A stretch of DNA of 28,180 nucleotides from JBFJVZ01 sp041623895 (GTDB lineage: Bacteria > Planctomycetota > Planctomycetia > Pirellulales > Pirellulaceae), in contig JBFJVZ010000040.1 of NCBI GenBank assembly GCA_041623895.1, positions 1-28,180 on the forward strand. The letters are read 5' to 3'. Under the pieces are notes generated by a model that saw nothing but the letters and a program-made list of their open reading frames with translations, did no database searches and was not told where the DNA came from. Shown here piece by piece: positions 6,606 through 14,738 of this stretch; the stretch's first letter is position 1, and the number at the start of each line of letters is the position of its first letter. The position numbers and the translations under genes were made by a program.

Positions 6606-8303
6606 GTGGCAAAGCAAATCGTTTTCGACGACGACGCACGCGGGCCGTTGTTGGCCGGCGTCAGTAAATTGGCTCGAGCCGTCCGCAGCACTCTCGGCCC
6701 CCGTGGTCGAAACGCCGTGCTGGACAAAGGCTGGGGTTCGCCCAAAGTCACCAAAGACGGCGTGACGGTCGCCGAAGACATCGAGCTGGATGATCCAAAT
6801 GAGAATTTGGGTGCTCAGCTGGTAAAGGAGGCGGCCAGTAAAACCAATGAAGTGGCTGGCGACGGCACCACGACAGCCACGGTGCTGAGCGAGTCGATCT
6901 TTCGAGAAGGCCTCAAGATGATCGCCACCGGCGCTGATCCGATGGCTCTGTCTCGAGGCATTAGCAAGGCGGTTGACGTGGCCGTCCAGCAGATTCACAA
7001 GCTCGCCACTCCGATCAACGAAAAGAGCAAGAGCGAGATCAAACAGGTTGCCGCGATTGCCGGCAACAATGACCCGGAGATCGGTAAGGTCTTGGCGGAT
7101 GCCTTCACCAAGGTTGGCAAGAACGGAGTGATCACCGTCGAAGAAGGGCGTTCCAATGAAACCTTTGTCGATGTCGTCGAAGGCATGCAGTTCGATCGAG
7201 GATTCTTGTCGCCGCATTTCGTCACCAATCAGGACGACGTGACCGTTGAATTGGATGACTGTTACGTGTTGCTGTTTGAGGAAAAGATTAGCAGCAACAA
7301 GAAAATGATTCCTTTGCTGGAGGCCGTCAGCAAAGCGAAGAAGCCCTTGCTGGTGATTGCAGAAGACACCGAAGGTGAAGCGTTGGCGACATTGGTTGTC
7401 AACAAGATGCGAGGCATTCTGTCAGCCTGTGCCGTGAAGGCGCCCGGTTACGGTGACCGCCGCAAGGCGATCCTCGGTGATATTGCCGTGTTGACCGGCG
7501 GCAAAGCGATCTTCAAAGATTTGGGTATCGACCTGGAAAGTGTCAAACTTAGCGATCTGGGCCGTGCCAAAAAGATCCGCATCACCAGCGAAGCAACCAC
7601 CATTGTCGGTGGCGCCGGCAAGAAAGCCGATATCGAGGGGCGTGTCCAACAAATCCGCCGTGAGATTGATGCCACCGACAGCGATTATGATCGCGAGAAG
7701 TTGCAGGAGCGACTGGCAAAGTTGGCTGGCGGCGTTGCTCAAATCAATGTCGGTGCAGCAACCGAAACCGAAATGAAAGAGCGAAAAGCTCTGATCGACG
7801 ATGCCCGCGCAGCGACGCAGGCTGCCTTAGAAGAGGGGATTGTTCCCGGTGGTGGGACAGCATTGTTGCGCTGCAAAAACGCGGTCGAAAAATTGGAAAA
7901 GGCGACCGAGGGCGATGAAAAGCTTGGTGTTCGCATTATCAAGCATGTGCTTGATCAGCCGATGCGCGAGATCGCCAATAACGCCGGAATCAACGGTGCC
8001 GTTGTCGTCAATCGCGTCTTGCAAATGAAGGGCAAGTCCGACGGCTACGACGCCAACGAAGACAAGTATTGTGATTTGGTGGCCGCCGGTATCGTCGATC
8101 CTGCCAAGGTCGTGCGTGCGGCCCTGACCAATGCTGCCAGCGTTGCCTCACTGCTGCTGACCACCGAATCTCTGGTGACCGAGATCCCGGTCGAAGAAGA
8201 CGAAGCAGGTGGAGATCATCACCACGATCATGGCGGCGGCATGGGTGGAATGGGAGGCATGGGCGGCATGGGCGGCATGGGAGGCATGCCTGGCATGATG
8301 TAG
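6606..8303 (+). CDS. groEL: Chaperonin GroEL, copy 1 (GGM tail, His-rich linker)
   Basis: A 565-residue Hsp60. It folds proteins in an ATP-driven double ring capped by GroES. The ATP site GDGTTTATVL (Asp86 equals E. coli Asp87), the apical segment with AVKAPGYGDRRKA, and the signature AALEEGIVPGGG are present. The catalytic-loop neighbourhood reads DDARAATQAA, whereas copy 2 and most GroELs have EDALHATRAA; the metal-binding Asp is kept. The C-terminus is DHHHDHGGGMGG followed by more GGM repeats and ends in MPGMM, the flexible tail inside the ring cavity, with an unusual His cluster before it. The start is GTG at 6606 with AGGAG at 6591-6595. It is first in a run groEL1-groES-groEL2. Confidence 0.97.
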   Translation: MAKQIVFDDDARGPLLAGVSKLARAVRSTLGPRGRNAVLDKGWGSPKVTKDGVTVAEDIELDDPNENLGAQLVKEAASKTNEVAGDGTTTATVLSESIFREGLKMIATGADPMALSRGISKAVDVAVQQIHKLATPINEKSKSEIKQVAAIAGNNDPEIGKVLADAFTKVGKNGVITVEEGRSNETFVDVVEGMQFDRGFLSPHFVTNQDDVTVELDDCYVLLFEEKISSNKKMIPLLEAVSKAKKPLLVIAEDTEGEALATLVVNKMRGILSACAVKAPGYGDRRKAILGDIAVLTGGKAIFKDLGIDLESVKLSDLGRAKKIRITSEATTIVGGAGKKADIEGRVQQIRREIDATDSDYDREKLQERLAKLAGGVAQINVGAATETEMKERKALIDDARAATQAALEEGIVPGGGTALLRCKNAVEKLEKATEGDEKLGVRIIKHVLDQPMREIANNAGINGAVVVNRVLQMKGKSDGYDANEDKYCDLVAAGIVDPAKVVRAALTNAASVASLLLTTESLVTEIPVEEDEAGGDHHHDHGGGMGGMGGMGGMGGMGGMPGMM

Positions 8304-8379
8304 GTCAATTGTCCCGCATCGCTTGTGTTTCAAACAGTTTCCAAACCAACCAATCAATCAAACAGAAGAGAAAACAATC

Positions 8380-8676
8380 ATGGCAAAACTAAGTTTGCGT
8401 CCGTTGGACGATCGCGTCGTTGTCGAACCGACCGAAGCGGAAGCGACAACGGCGGGCGGCATTGTGCTACCCGATTCGGCCAAAGAAAAACCTCAACGGG
8501 GTACGGTCGTTGCCATCGGTCCGGGAAAGTTGCTGGACAGTGGCAGCCGCGGCGAACTGAGCGTTGGCATCGGTGACACCGTGATCTACGGCAGGTACGG
8601 CGGCAGTGACATCGAAGTGGATGGCCGCGAACTGAAGATTCTGCGGGAAAGCGACATTTTAGCCAAAGTTCTGTAG
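8380..8676 (+). CDS. groES: Co-chaperonin GroES
   Basis: A 98-residue GroES, the usual length, forming the seven-membered lid of the GroEL cage. It opens LSLRPLDDRVVVEP, has the mobile loop EATTAGGIVLPDSAKEK with the hydrophobic GIVL that contacts the GroEL apical domain, and ends SDILAKVL. The ATG at 8380 gives a normal N-terminus; in-frame codons upstream to 8323 have no family character. It lies 76 bases after groEL1 and 109 bases before groEL2, so it is the only GroES in view for both rings. The preceding leader is A-rich (AGAAGAGAAAACAATC) with a weak purine Shine-Dalgarno. Confidence 0.97.
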   Translation: MAKLSLRPLDDRVVVEPTEAEATTAGGIVLPDSAKEKPQRGTVVAIGPGKLLDSGSRGELSVGIGDTVIYGRYGGSDIEVDGRELKILRESDILAKVL

Positions 8677-8698
8677 CAATGATCGATCCGCTCGTCCA

Positions 8699-8729
8699 CC
8701 GCGCCTTGCTTTACCGCCAGGCGGCGCGG
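8699..8729 (+). other. GC-rich hairpin between groES and groEL2
   Basis: Seven-base arms CCGCGCC (8699-8705) and GGCGCGG (8723-8729) with a 17-base loop. No T-tract follows, so full termination is unlikely; it could slow transcription or act as an mRNA processing or stabilising element that sets the ratio of groES to groEL2. Confidence 0.4.
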
Positions 8730-8785
8730 GCGTTGTGTGATCTCGTACTTTAACGAACAACAATCCAATCAAGAGGAATTCTTTC

Positions 8786-10408
8786 GTGGCAAAACAACTT
8801 CTATTTGACGATCACGCTCGAGCCCGCATGTTGGCCGGGATCGACAAGTTGGCTGATGCAGTGGCTGTCACCATGGGCCCGACTGGTCGCAACGTGATTA
8901 TCGACAAATCATTCGGTGGTCCGACCGTGACCAAAGACGGTGTGACCGTGGCTAAGGAAATTGAGCTCGAAGATCGCTTCGAGAACATGGGTGCGAAACT
9001 TGTCGTCGAAGTCGCGCAAAAGACCAGTGACTTGGCCGGTGACGGCACAACAACAGCGACGGTATTGGCCCGGGCGATTTTCAAGGAGGGATTACGAAAC
9101 ATCGTCGCTGGCAGTAATCCGGCTGCGATTCGTCGCGGCATCGAAATGGGCGTGGCGGCGGCTTCGCAAAAGCTGCATGAGATGGCCAAGCCGATCAAGA
9201 ACAATCGCGACCAGGTCGTTAGCGTGGGGGCCATCAGCGCCAACAACGACATGAAGATCGGTAATTTGCTTGCCGATGCCCTGGAGCGCACGGGCCAGGA
9301 TGGTGTGATCACGGTGGAAGAAGGCAAGAGCCGTGACATGGAAGTGAAGTACGTCGATGGGATGCAGTTCGATAAGGGTTACATCTCGCCTTACTTCATC
9401 ACCGACCCCGGTACGATGGAAGCCAATCTGGAAAACGCGTTGGTTCTGCTGTACGAAAAGAAGATCAGCAACATTCGTGATCTGGTTCCGCTGTTGGAAA
9501 AGACGTCACAAGCCGGCCAGCCGCTATTGATCATTGCCGAAGATGTCGATGCCGAAGCGTTGACGCTATTGGTCGTTAACAAGCTGCGGGGAACGTTGAA
9601 TGTGTGTGCCGTGAAGGCACCTGGCTTTGGCGACCGTCGCAAAGCGATGCTGGGTGACATCGCGACGTTAACCGGTGGTACGCTGATTAGTGAAGACTTG
9701 GGCATCCAGTTGGAAAATGTGACGCTTGAGCAACTCGGTCGTGCCAAAACGGTAACGGTCGACAAGAGCAACACGACGATCATCGAAGGCGGCGGAAAAC
9801 GTGCCGACATCGACAAGCGGGTTGCTCAGATTCGTGCCCAAATCGAGCAGACCGATAGCGATTACGACAAGGAAAAGTTTCAAGAGCGGCTGGCAAAACT
9901 GGCGGGTGGCGTTGCTGTCATCAGCGTTGGCGCCGAAACGGAGGCCGAGATGAAGCAGACGAAGGCTCGTCTTGAAGACGCCTTGCACGCCACACGGGCG
10001 GCCCTGGAAGAAGGCATCTTGCCCGGCGGCGGGGTGGCCCTGGTGCGCTGCCGCGAGGCGGTCCAGGAAGCCCAAAAGAAAGCCAAAGGCGATGAAAAAA
10101 TCGGTGTTGGCATCGTCCTGGGGGCGCTCGATTCTCCCATGCGGCAAATCGCCGATAACGGCGGGATCGACGGCAGCGTGGTCGTTGACGAAGTCAGCCA
10201 GAAACCCTTAAACGTCGGCTACAACGCCAACACCTGCAAGTACGGCGACATGCTCAAAGATGGCGTGATCGACCCTGTCAAAGTCGTTCGCACGGCGCTC
10301 GCTAACGCCGGCAGCATCGCAGGATTGCTGTTGACGACCGAAGCACTTGTCACCAACTTCGAAGCAGAAGACAAGGAAAAACGGCCCGTCGAAGGCGTCG
10401 TCGCATAG
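8786..10408 (+). CDS. groEL: Chaperonin GroEL, copy 2 (no GGM tail)
   Basis: A 540-residue Hsp60 with all core motifs: GDGTTTATVL at the ATP site, AVKAPGFGDRRKAMLGDIATLTGG in the apical domain, EDALHATRAALEEGILPGGG at the signature. It is therefore closer to ordinary GroEL in the active-site region than copy 1. Its C-terminus ends EDKEKRPVEGVVA without any GGM repeat, so the cavity tail is missing. The start is GTG at 8786, preceded by AGAGGAA. A strong terminator follows at 10435-10479, ending the chaperonin unit. Loss of the GGM tail and different active-site flanks suggest division of labour between the two rings (inference). Confidence 0.97.
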   Translation: MAKQLLFDDHARARMLAGIDKLADAVAVTMGPTGRNVIIDKSFGGPTVTKDGVTVAKEIELEDRFENMGAKLVVEVAQKTSDLAGDGTTTATVLARAIFKEGLRNIVAGSNPAAIRRGIEMGVAAASQKLHEMAKPIKNNRDQVVSVGAISANNDMKIGNLLADALERTGQDGVITVEEGKSRDMEVKYVDGMQFDKGYISPYFITDPGTMEANLENALVLLYEKKISNIRDLVPLLEKTSQAGQPLLIIAEDVDAEALTLLVVNKLRGTLNVCAVKAPGFGDRRKAMLGDIATLTGGTLISEDLGIQLENVTLEQLGRAKTVTVDKSNTTIIEGGGKRADIDKRVAQIRAQIEQTDSDYDKEKFQERLAKLAGGVAVISVGAETEAEMKQTKARLEDALHATRAALEEGILPGGGVALVRCREAVQEAQKKAKGDEKIGVGIVLGALDSPMRQIADNGGIDGSVVVDEVSQKPLNVGYNANTCKYGDMLKDGVIDPVKVVRTALANAGSIAGLLLTTEALVTNFEAEDKEKRPVEGVVA

Positions 10409-10434
10409 GTTTCCGGCAACGAAGACAACTTTAG

Positions 10435-10479
10435 CGGGTCGCTCGCTGTCGATTTTTCGTCAGCGAGGCGGCCCGTTTT
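10435..10479 (+). terminator. Intrinsic terminator after groEL2
   Basis: The left arm CGGGTCGCTCGCTG (from 10435) pairs with the right arm CAGCGAGGCGGCCCG (ending 10475), allowing one G-T pair and one bulged base; the loop is TCGATTTTTCGT and TTTT follows at 10476-10479. It separates the groEL-groES unit from dnaJ, so dnaJ-grpE probably has its own promoter or depends on read-through. Confidence 0.75.
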
Positions 10480-10533
10480 CCTTAATCACAACAGAACCGA
10501 TTCCGCCCCTGCGGCGGCGTGGAACGTTTTTGC

Positions 10534-11691
10534 ATGGTTCAGAAACGCTGCTATTACGAAGTCCTTTTGGTTGAACGCACTGCGTCCAAGGTAGAGATCG
10601 ATCGCGCCTATCGAAAACTAGCCATCAAATACCACCCCGACAGCAACAAAGGCGAGGACGCGGTCGAAAAATTCAAAGAGGCTTCGGAAGCGTACGAAGT
10701 CCTCAGCGACCCGGAAAAACGCTCGCGTTATGACCAATACGGCCATGCTGGCGTGGACGGAGCGGTTCATCAGTTCAATGATGTCGAGGACATCTTCGAG
10801 GCCTTCGGGGATCTCTTCGGCGGCGGCATGTTTGGTGATCTGTTTGGCGGTCGAGGCGGACGTGGTGGCCGCCGTCGCAGTCGACGTGGGGCTGACATTC
10901 GCTGCAATGTCACGTTGACGCTCGAAGAAGCGGCTCGAGGTGTCAGCAAAGACATCTCCTTTCGACGCCGCGTTGCCTGTGAGAGTTGCCACGGTAGCGG
11001 TGCGGCTCCCGGCAGCAAACCGACCACCTGCAACACCTGCGGCGGTCGCGGGCAAGTCGTGCAATCGGCCGGCATTCTCCGTGTCCAGACCACTTGCCCG
11101 GCCTGTCACGGCGGTGGCCAGCAAATCAGCGAGCCCTGCAGCGATTGCCGCGGCAGCGGGCTGCAAAACAAAAAGGCCGAGTTGTCCGTCGAGATTCCCG
11201 CCGGAGTCGAAGACGGCATGCGCGTTCGCGTGCAAGGCGAAGGTGAAGCCAGTCCCGACGGTGGTCCCCGCGGCGACTGTTATTGTTTCATTACCGTCTC
11301 GCCCCACAATCTTTTTAAACGTGATGGCACGCACCTGATCCTGCAATTGCCGATCTCTTATACGCAAGCCGCGTTGGGCGCCGAGATCCAGGTTCCGACT
11401 TTGGAGGGACCCCATATGCTGCGGGTCGACGCGGGAACACAAAACGGTGAAGTCTTCAGAATTCGCGACCAAGGTATCGTCGACCCGCGCGGCGGCCGCA
11501 AGGGCGATTTGCTCGTCCAGGTCTTCATTGAAGTGCCAAAGAAACTGAACGCCGATCAGGAGCGCTTGCTTCGTGAATTGGCCGAACTGGAGCATGAAGC
11601 GGTTTTGCCGGAACGGAAGTCGTTTTTGACAAAGCTGCGTGATTTCTTTGACCCCGACCCTGATCCCAACACTCAGCCGCAAGAATCGTAA
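10534..11691 (+). CDS. dnaJ: Chaperone DnaJ (type A Hsp40)
   Basis: A 385-residue type A DnaJ that delivers substrates to DnaK and stimulates its ATPase. The J domain (about residues 6-70) has HPD at 34-36; a G/F-rich linker (about 85-120) is unusually Arg-rich at its end (GGRGGRRRSRRG); the zinc domain has four motifs CESCHGSG, CNTCGGRG, CPACHGGG and CSDCRGSG; two C-terminal beta-domains follow and the tail ends in a Pro/Asp-rich stretch. I chose the ATG at 10534 over a GTG at 10519; either is possible, and no strong Shine-Dalgarno is seen. grpE starts 34 bases downstream, so the two are co-transcribed. dnaK is not in the window. Confidence 0.95.
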   Translation: MVQKRCYYEVLLVERTASKVEIDRAYRKLAIKYHPDSNKGEDAVEKFKEASEAYEVLSDPEKRSRYDQYGHAGVDGAVHQFNDVEDIFEAFGDLFGGGMFGDLFGGRGGRGGRRRSRRGADIRCNVTLTLEEAARGVSKDISFRRRVACESCHGSGAAPGSKPTTCNTCGGRGQVVQSAGILRVQTTCPACHGGGQQISEPCSDCRGSGLQNKKAELSVEIPAGVEDGMRVRVQGEGEASPDGGPRGDCYCFITVSPHNLFKRDGTHLILQLPISYTQAALGAEIQVPTLEGPHMLRVDAGTQNGEVFRIRDQGIVDPRGGRKGDLLVQVFIEVPKKLNADQERLLRELAELEHEAVLPERKSFLTKLRDFFDPDPDPNTQPQES

Positions 11692-11725
11692 ATCGCTGGC
11701 CGGCTGGAATTTCATTCCCAACATC

Positions 11726-12301
11726 ATGACCGAAGAAACTCAACCAGACGACGACATCCAACAGGCTGAGACCGAAGCAACCGATGCGGCTTTGGAAGCT
11801 GAGCAGTTCCAACACGAGCCGGTCGCCGAAACACGCGACGAGGCAATGGATCGGATGCGCACCGAGGTCCAGGAAGCCGAAAAACGCGTGCTGTTAGCGC
11901 AAGCCGAAGCGGAGAACTTCCGTAAACGTATGCGGCGTGATTATGAGGACCAAATCAAGTTCTCGCCCATGGCGGTGGTGTCCGACATTCTAGAGGTCCG
12001 CGATAACCTGATCCGCGCCATTGAGGCCGCCGACGCCGGCGGAGACATCGCCGGTCTGAAAGAGGGCGTCGAGATGGTGGCCAAACAGCTAGATGATGCT
12101 CTCGCCAAACATAGTGTGCGGGAGATTCCCGCCGAGGGCGAATTGTTTGACCCGAACTATCATGAAGCAATCTCGCAAATGCCCAGTGCCGAACATCCTG
12201 AAGGCACGATCGCTCATGTCGCCCAGACTGGTTTCCAGATGCACGACCGAGTCGTTCGCCCCAGCCAAGTCGTTGTCAGTACGGGTCCCGCAAATGCCTA
12301 G
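11726..12301 (+). CDS. grpE: Nucleotide exchange factor GrpE
   Basis: A 191-residue GrpE, which releases ADP from DnaK. An acidic Glu/Gln-rich N-terminus (about residues 1-45) leads into a long coiled coil (EVQEAEKRVLLAQAEAENFR), then the four-helix part (VRDNLIRAIEAADAG) and the C-terminal beta-domain with the family signature FDPNYHEAISQMPSAEHPEG and DRVVRPSQVVVS. The ATG at 11726 gives a normal N-terminus; an in-frame opening back to 11639 overlaps dnaJ and has no family character. Together with dnaJ 34 bases upstream it provides both DnaK co-factors. Confidence 0.95.
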   Translation: MTEETQPDDDIQQAETEATDAALEAEQFQHEPVAETRDEAMDRMRTEVQEAEKRVLLAQAEAENFRKRMRRDYEDQIKFSPMAVVSDILEVRDNLIRAIEAADAGGDIAGLKEGVEMVAKQLDDALAKHSVREIPAEGELFDPNYHEAISQMPSAEHPEGTIAHVAQTGFQMHDRVVRPSQVVVSTGPANA

Positions 12302-12429
12302 CGTTGGGAAAAAAGCGTCTGCCCCCCTTTCCCGGCCAACCCAAAGATCAAGCTTTGACAAAGCACTGGAACGATACTTACCTGAATCCCGCCGATGCGG
12401 CGATCGTCCTAAGAAGGTGAATCAGTCAC

Positions 12430-12747
12430 ATGCCAACCTATGATTACCATTGTAACGGATGCGGACATGCCCTAGAGATCTTTCAGGGGATCAATGATCC
12501 CATCAAAAGGAAATGTCCCGAATGCGGAAAGAACAAGCTGCAGCGGCAGTTCGGCACCGGTGCGGCGATTGTCTTCAAAGGCAGCGGTTTCTATCAAACC
12601 GACTACCGTAGCGACGGCTACAAGAAAGCGGCCAAGGCCGATAAGAAATCGACCTCGGAGTCTACGTCCGAATCAAAAAGTTCTGACAGCAAGAGTTCAA
12701 CGAAGACCGAATCCAAGCCGGCCAGTAAGAAGTCGTCGGACGATTAG
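12430..12747 (+). CDS. FmdB-type zinc-ribbon small protein
   Basis: A 105-residue protein. Residues 1-45 (MPTYDYHCNGCGHALEIFQG, then CPECG) form the FmdB/CxxC_CxxC_SSSS zinc ribbon, with Cys8, Cys11 and a second CxxC at about 29-32. The family is widespread, annotated as regulatory, and has no proven general function. A short GFYxTDYRSDGYK segment follows, as in many relatives, then a roughly 40-residue low-complexity tail of Ser, Lys, Thr and Glu that is surely disordered. An AAGGTGA sequence precedes the ATG. It follows grpE by 128 bases and may be part of the same unit; family members often sit near housekeeping genes, so this says little about its role. Confidence 0.9.
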   Translation: MPTYDYHCNGCGHALEIFQGINDPIKRKCPECGKNKLQRQFGTGAAIVFKGSGFYQTDYRSDGYKKAAKADKKSTSESTSESKSSDSKSSTKTESKPASKKSSDD

Positions 12748-12965
12748 CGGCAAAGATTGAATTTCCACTGGGAGGGGCAGGTCGATCCGACTCGCCGCGC
12801 ACACGCGGATCGTAGAGGTCGCTGGTTCGAATTGAGTCCTCATGGGTAACCGATGGTGCCCGAAGTCGTATTTCGTCTGACAGAGACGTCGGTTAACCTC
12901 CGCCCGCTCGCGGTCAGCCAGCAGAGCGTCCTTATTGGCGACGCGATGCCGTTTCAGAAAATGGT

Positions 12966-13610
12966 CTAGCAGTGCAACGACGAATGCTCGAGTTCGTGAT
13001 CGACCGAGAGCAGGTACTCTTCAATTCTCTTCAGCACGCCAGGTTGAAGGACCACCGACAAATGCGTGGCGGCGACGCGTTGTACCTGCAGATTTGGGAC
13101 ATGGCTCAGTGGAACGCTGCGAACGCACGCATCGGCCTTGGCCCAGATCACCAATCGTCGCACCTGATCGTCGCAGTCAAGATTTTCTGCCGCTTGGTTG
13201 GTGTTCACGATCACCTTGATTTCCGGAATCAATTTGCCGGACAACAGATACAGACCGCTGGGAACCAACCCGGTCCGCATCACGGGCGCTACGGATACAA
13301 GCGCGGCCACATGGTTATGGGATGCTTGAGCGATCGCTTGCCGTGCCACCCAATCACCAAAACTGTGAGTGATGATCGCAATGGAGCGATCGTGCGTGTC
13401 CTGGGCAAGGATCGCGGCGAGACGCTGAACACTGTCGTCGATCCGCCGAAAGGCAATCCGATCGGTAAAGAATTCAACCTGCCCACAATGCTTTTGCAAA
13501 ACTCGTTTCAACGGCCACAAGAGAACTCGCGGCTCCAGCAGACCCGGCATCAGGATGATTCGGCGAATTCGGTTCATCCACGTCAGCTCATTACGAACGT
13601 TACCAAGCAT
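12966..13610 (-). CDS. Small alpha/beta hydrolase (esterase/lipase-like)
   Basis: A 214-residue alpha/beta hydrolase starting at the ATG at 13610, whose first bases overlap the end of the upstream gene by 11 bases. The frame is open to 13658, and an ATG at 13577 is another option. RIILMPGLLEPRVLLWPLKR forms the first strand and oxyanion region, IAIITHSFGDWVARQA is the nucleophile elbow with the Ser at residue 83, KADACV offers the acid, and ATHLSVV near the C-terminus the catalytic His. The elbow is T-H-S-F-G rather than G-x-S-x-G. The GLLEP..LW..L pattern is close to membrane-associated esterases acting after a lipoprotein gene. The substrate is unknown; it is last in a three-gene minus-strand operon. 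Confidence 0.8.
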   Translation of the reverse strand: MLGNVRNELTWMNRIRRIILMPGLLEPRVLLWPLKRVLQKHCGQVEFFTDRIAFRRIDDSVQRLAAILAQDTHDRSIAIITHSFGDWVARQAIAQASHNHVAALVSVAPVMRTGLVPSGLYLLSGKLIPEIKVIVNTNQAAENLDCDDQVRRLVIWAKADACVRSVPLSHVPNLQVQRVAATHLSVVLQPGVLKRIEEYLLSVDHELEHSSLHC

Positions 13611-14712
13611 CACGAATTCGCTTGAATTCGGCGAAACTTGGCTTCTTGTTGCCATCATTTGACCGCAGTCCCGTTGTCGACAAGTCGGCGTTGAAGGCTC
13701 GCAGGCCGACGTCGTGCAGCAGCGACCACGCCAGCAATTCGATGTTCAGCTCGCTCATCAGCATTGGAATCCGGCGGATGTACTCTGACTGTTCCGCCGG
13801 CGAACCGGATCCACCCGACGGCCAGCCGACTTCCATCCACGCGATTCGATCACTCTCCCGCGTGTGTTTTTTGACCCATGAATAGTAATCCGGAACAAGT
13901 TCCTGGGGCGATTGATGGAACGGTGATGGGTAAGTCGTCAGACCGACTAGATCAAGTTCCGGCCGAAAGATGTCAATCACCTTGGTGTGTTCAGCAATCT
14001 TAAGTGGTTCTTTGGAATCGACGATTCGCATCCACTCCCACTGGAAGGAAACGAAGACCCGGGATTCCGGTGACACGCGTTTAACGGCAGTGTATGCCTG
14101 CTTATACAAGGTGACGAAATGCAGAAATTCTTCCAGGCGATGAATGGCCAGAAAGTTAATCTCGGTGGCAAGACACAAATAAGCTGGTTTTAGTCGGGCA
14201 AGGGCGATGGAATCGCCCACAAAGCGTTGTCGGATTCGTGAATTTGAAAACGAAATGCGGCCCCGTTCCGACCGTCGCAGCTCAGCTGGAAGGTCCAGTT
14301 CCTTACGCGGGGCTTCCAGTGAAGTTGGGCTCAAGCCGATGACGGGCGTTAATCCTGCGTCCCGACACTGTGCGATAGCGAATTCGCAAATCCGGATCAG
14401 GTCCTCGTTTCCCCATTGCACAATCAAGACACCGGCGTCACCAATTTCCGCAGCCTCAACGAAGGCAGCCAGCATGTCCCGGTCCGAATGGTCGGGAAAG
14501 TGCTTGGGCGTGATGGCAACACCGATCCTCTCCGGTTTTGCAGCTGCGGCCAGCTCGGGGGAATTGGAGCGTTCGATCTCGACAACCTCAGGTTCGCCTG
14601 GAGTCGTGGTTCGCTTGCCAGGATCGCTGCACCCGGCCAGCAACAACGATATCGATGCGACGGCAGCCAACAGACCTTCAATCCGCATCGGGTTGTTGTT
14701 GCCGTCGGTCAT
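13600..14712 (-). CDS. GH17-like (clan GH-A) lipoprotein glycosidase
   Basis: A 370-residue predicted lipoprotein. The ATG at 14712 places the lipobox LLLAGC so that Cys28 is lipidated; an ATG at 14688 would put it at Cys20, and the frame is open to a TTG at 14742. The mature part reads as a TIM barrel: GVAITPKHFP opening strand, LATEINFL with a Glu (residue 184) at the usual acid/base strand, DLVGLTTYPSPF, and MEVGWPSGGSGS with Glu294 at the nucleophile strand. The E.GWPSGG motif is characteristic of GH17 beta-1,3-glucanases (also similar in GH53). The two Glu are about 110 residues apart, normal for clan GH-A. Its probable job is hydrolysing or transferring a beta-glycan at the cell surface. 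It lies between the Tat isomerase-like gene and the hydrolase. Confidence 0.7.
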   Translation of the reverse strand: MTDGNNNPMRIEGLLAAVASISLLLAGCSDPGKRTTTPGEPEVVEIERSNSPELAAAAKPERIGVAITPKHFPDHSDRDMLAAFVEAAEIGDAGVLIVQWGNEDLIRICEFAIAQCRDAGLTPVIGLSPTSLEAPRKELDLPAELRRSERGRISFSNSRIRQRFVGDSIALARLKPAYLCLATEINFLAIHRLEEFLHFVTLYKQAYTAVKRVSPESRVFVSFQWEWMRIVDSKEPLKIAEHTKVIDIFRPELDLVGLTTYPSPFHQSPQELVPDYYSWVKKHTRESDRIAWMEVGWPSGGSGSPAEQSEYIRRIPMLMSELNIELLAWSLLHDVGLRAFNADLSTTGLRSNDGNKKPSFAEFKRIRDAW

Positions 14713-14738
14713 CAGCCAGTCTCTTCGGACTCTGTAAT

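Noticed and set aside
5824..6639. 271-residue open frame on the minus strand across the ferritin-like gene and the groEL1 leader
   Set aside because: It is antisense to a clear gene, Arg-rich and low in complexity, with no family pattern.
8234..8300. Short tandem DNA repeats as a separate repeat element
   Set aside because: They encode the GGM tail of GroEL copy 1 and need no other explanation.
10618..11727. 369-residue open frame antisense to dnaJ
   Set aside because: It mirrors dnaJ in GC-rich codons; dnaJ has all its motifs in the sense strand.
12355..12378. TTGACA followed 17 bases later by TTACCT as a sigma-70 promoter before the FmdB-like gene
   Set aside because: The -35 is perfect but the -10 matches at too few positions; promoter rules in planctomycetes are uncertain.
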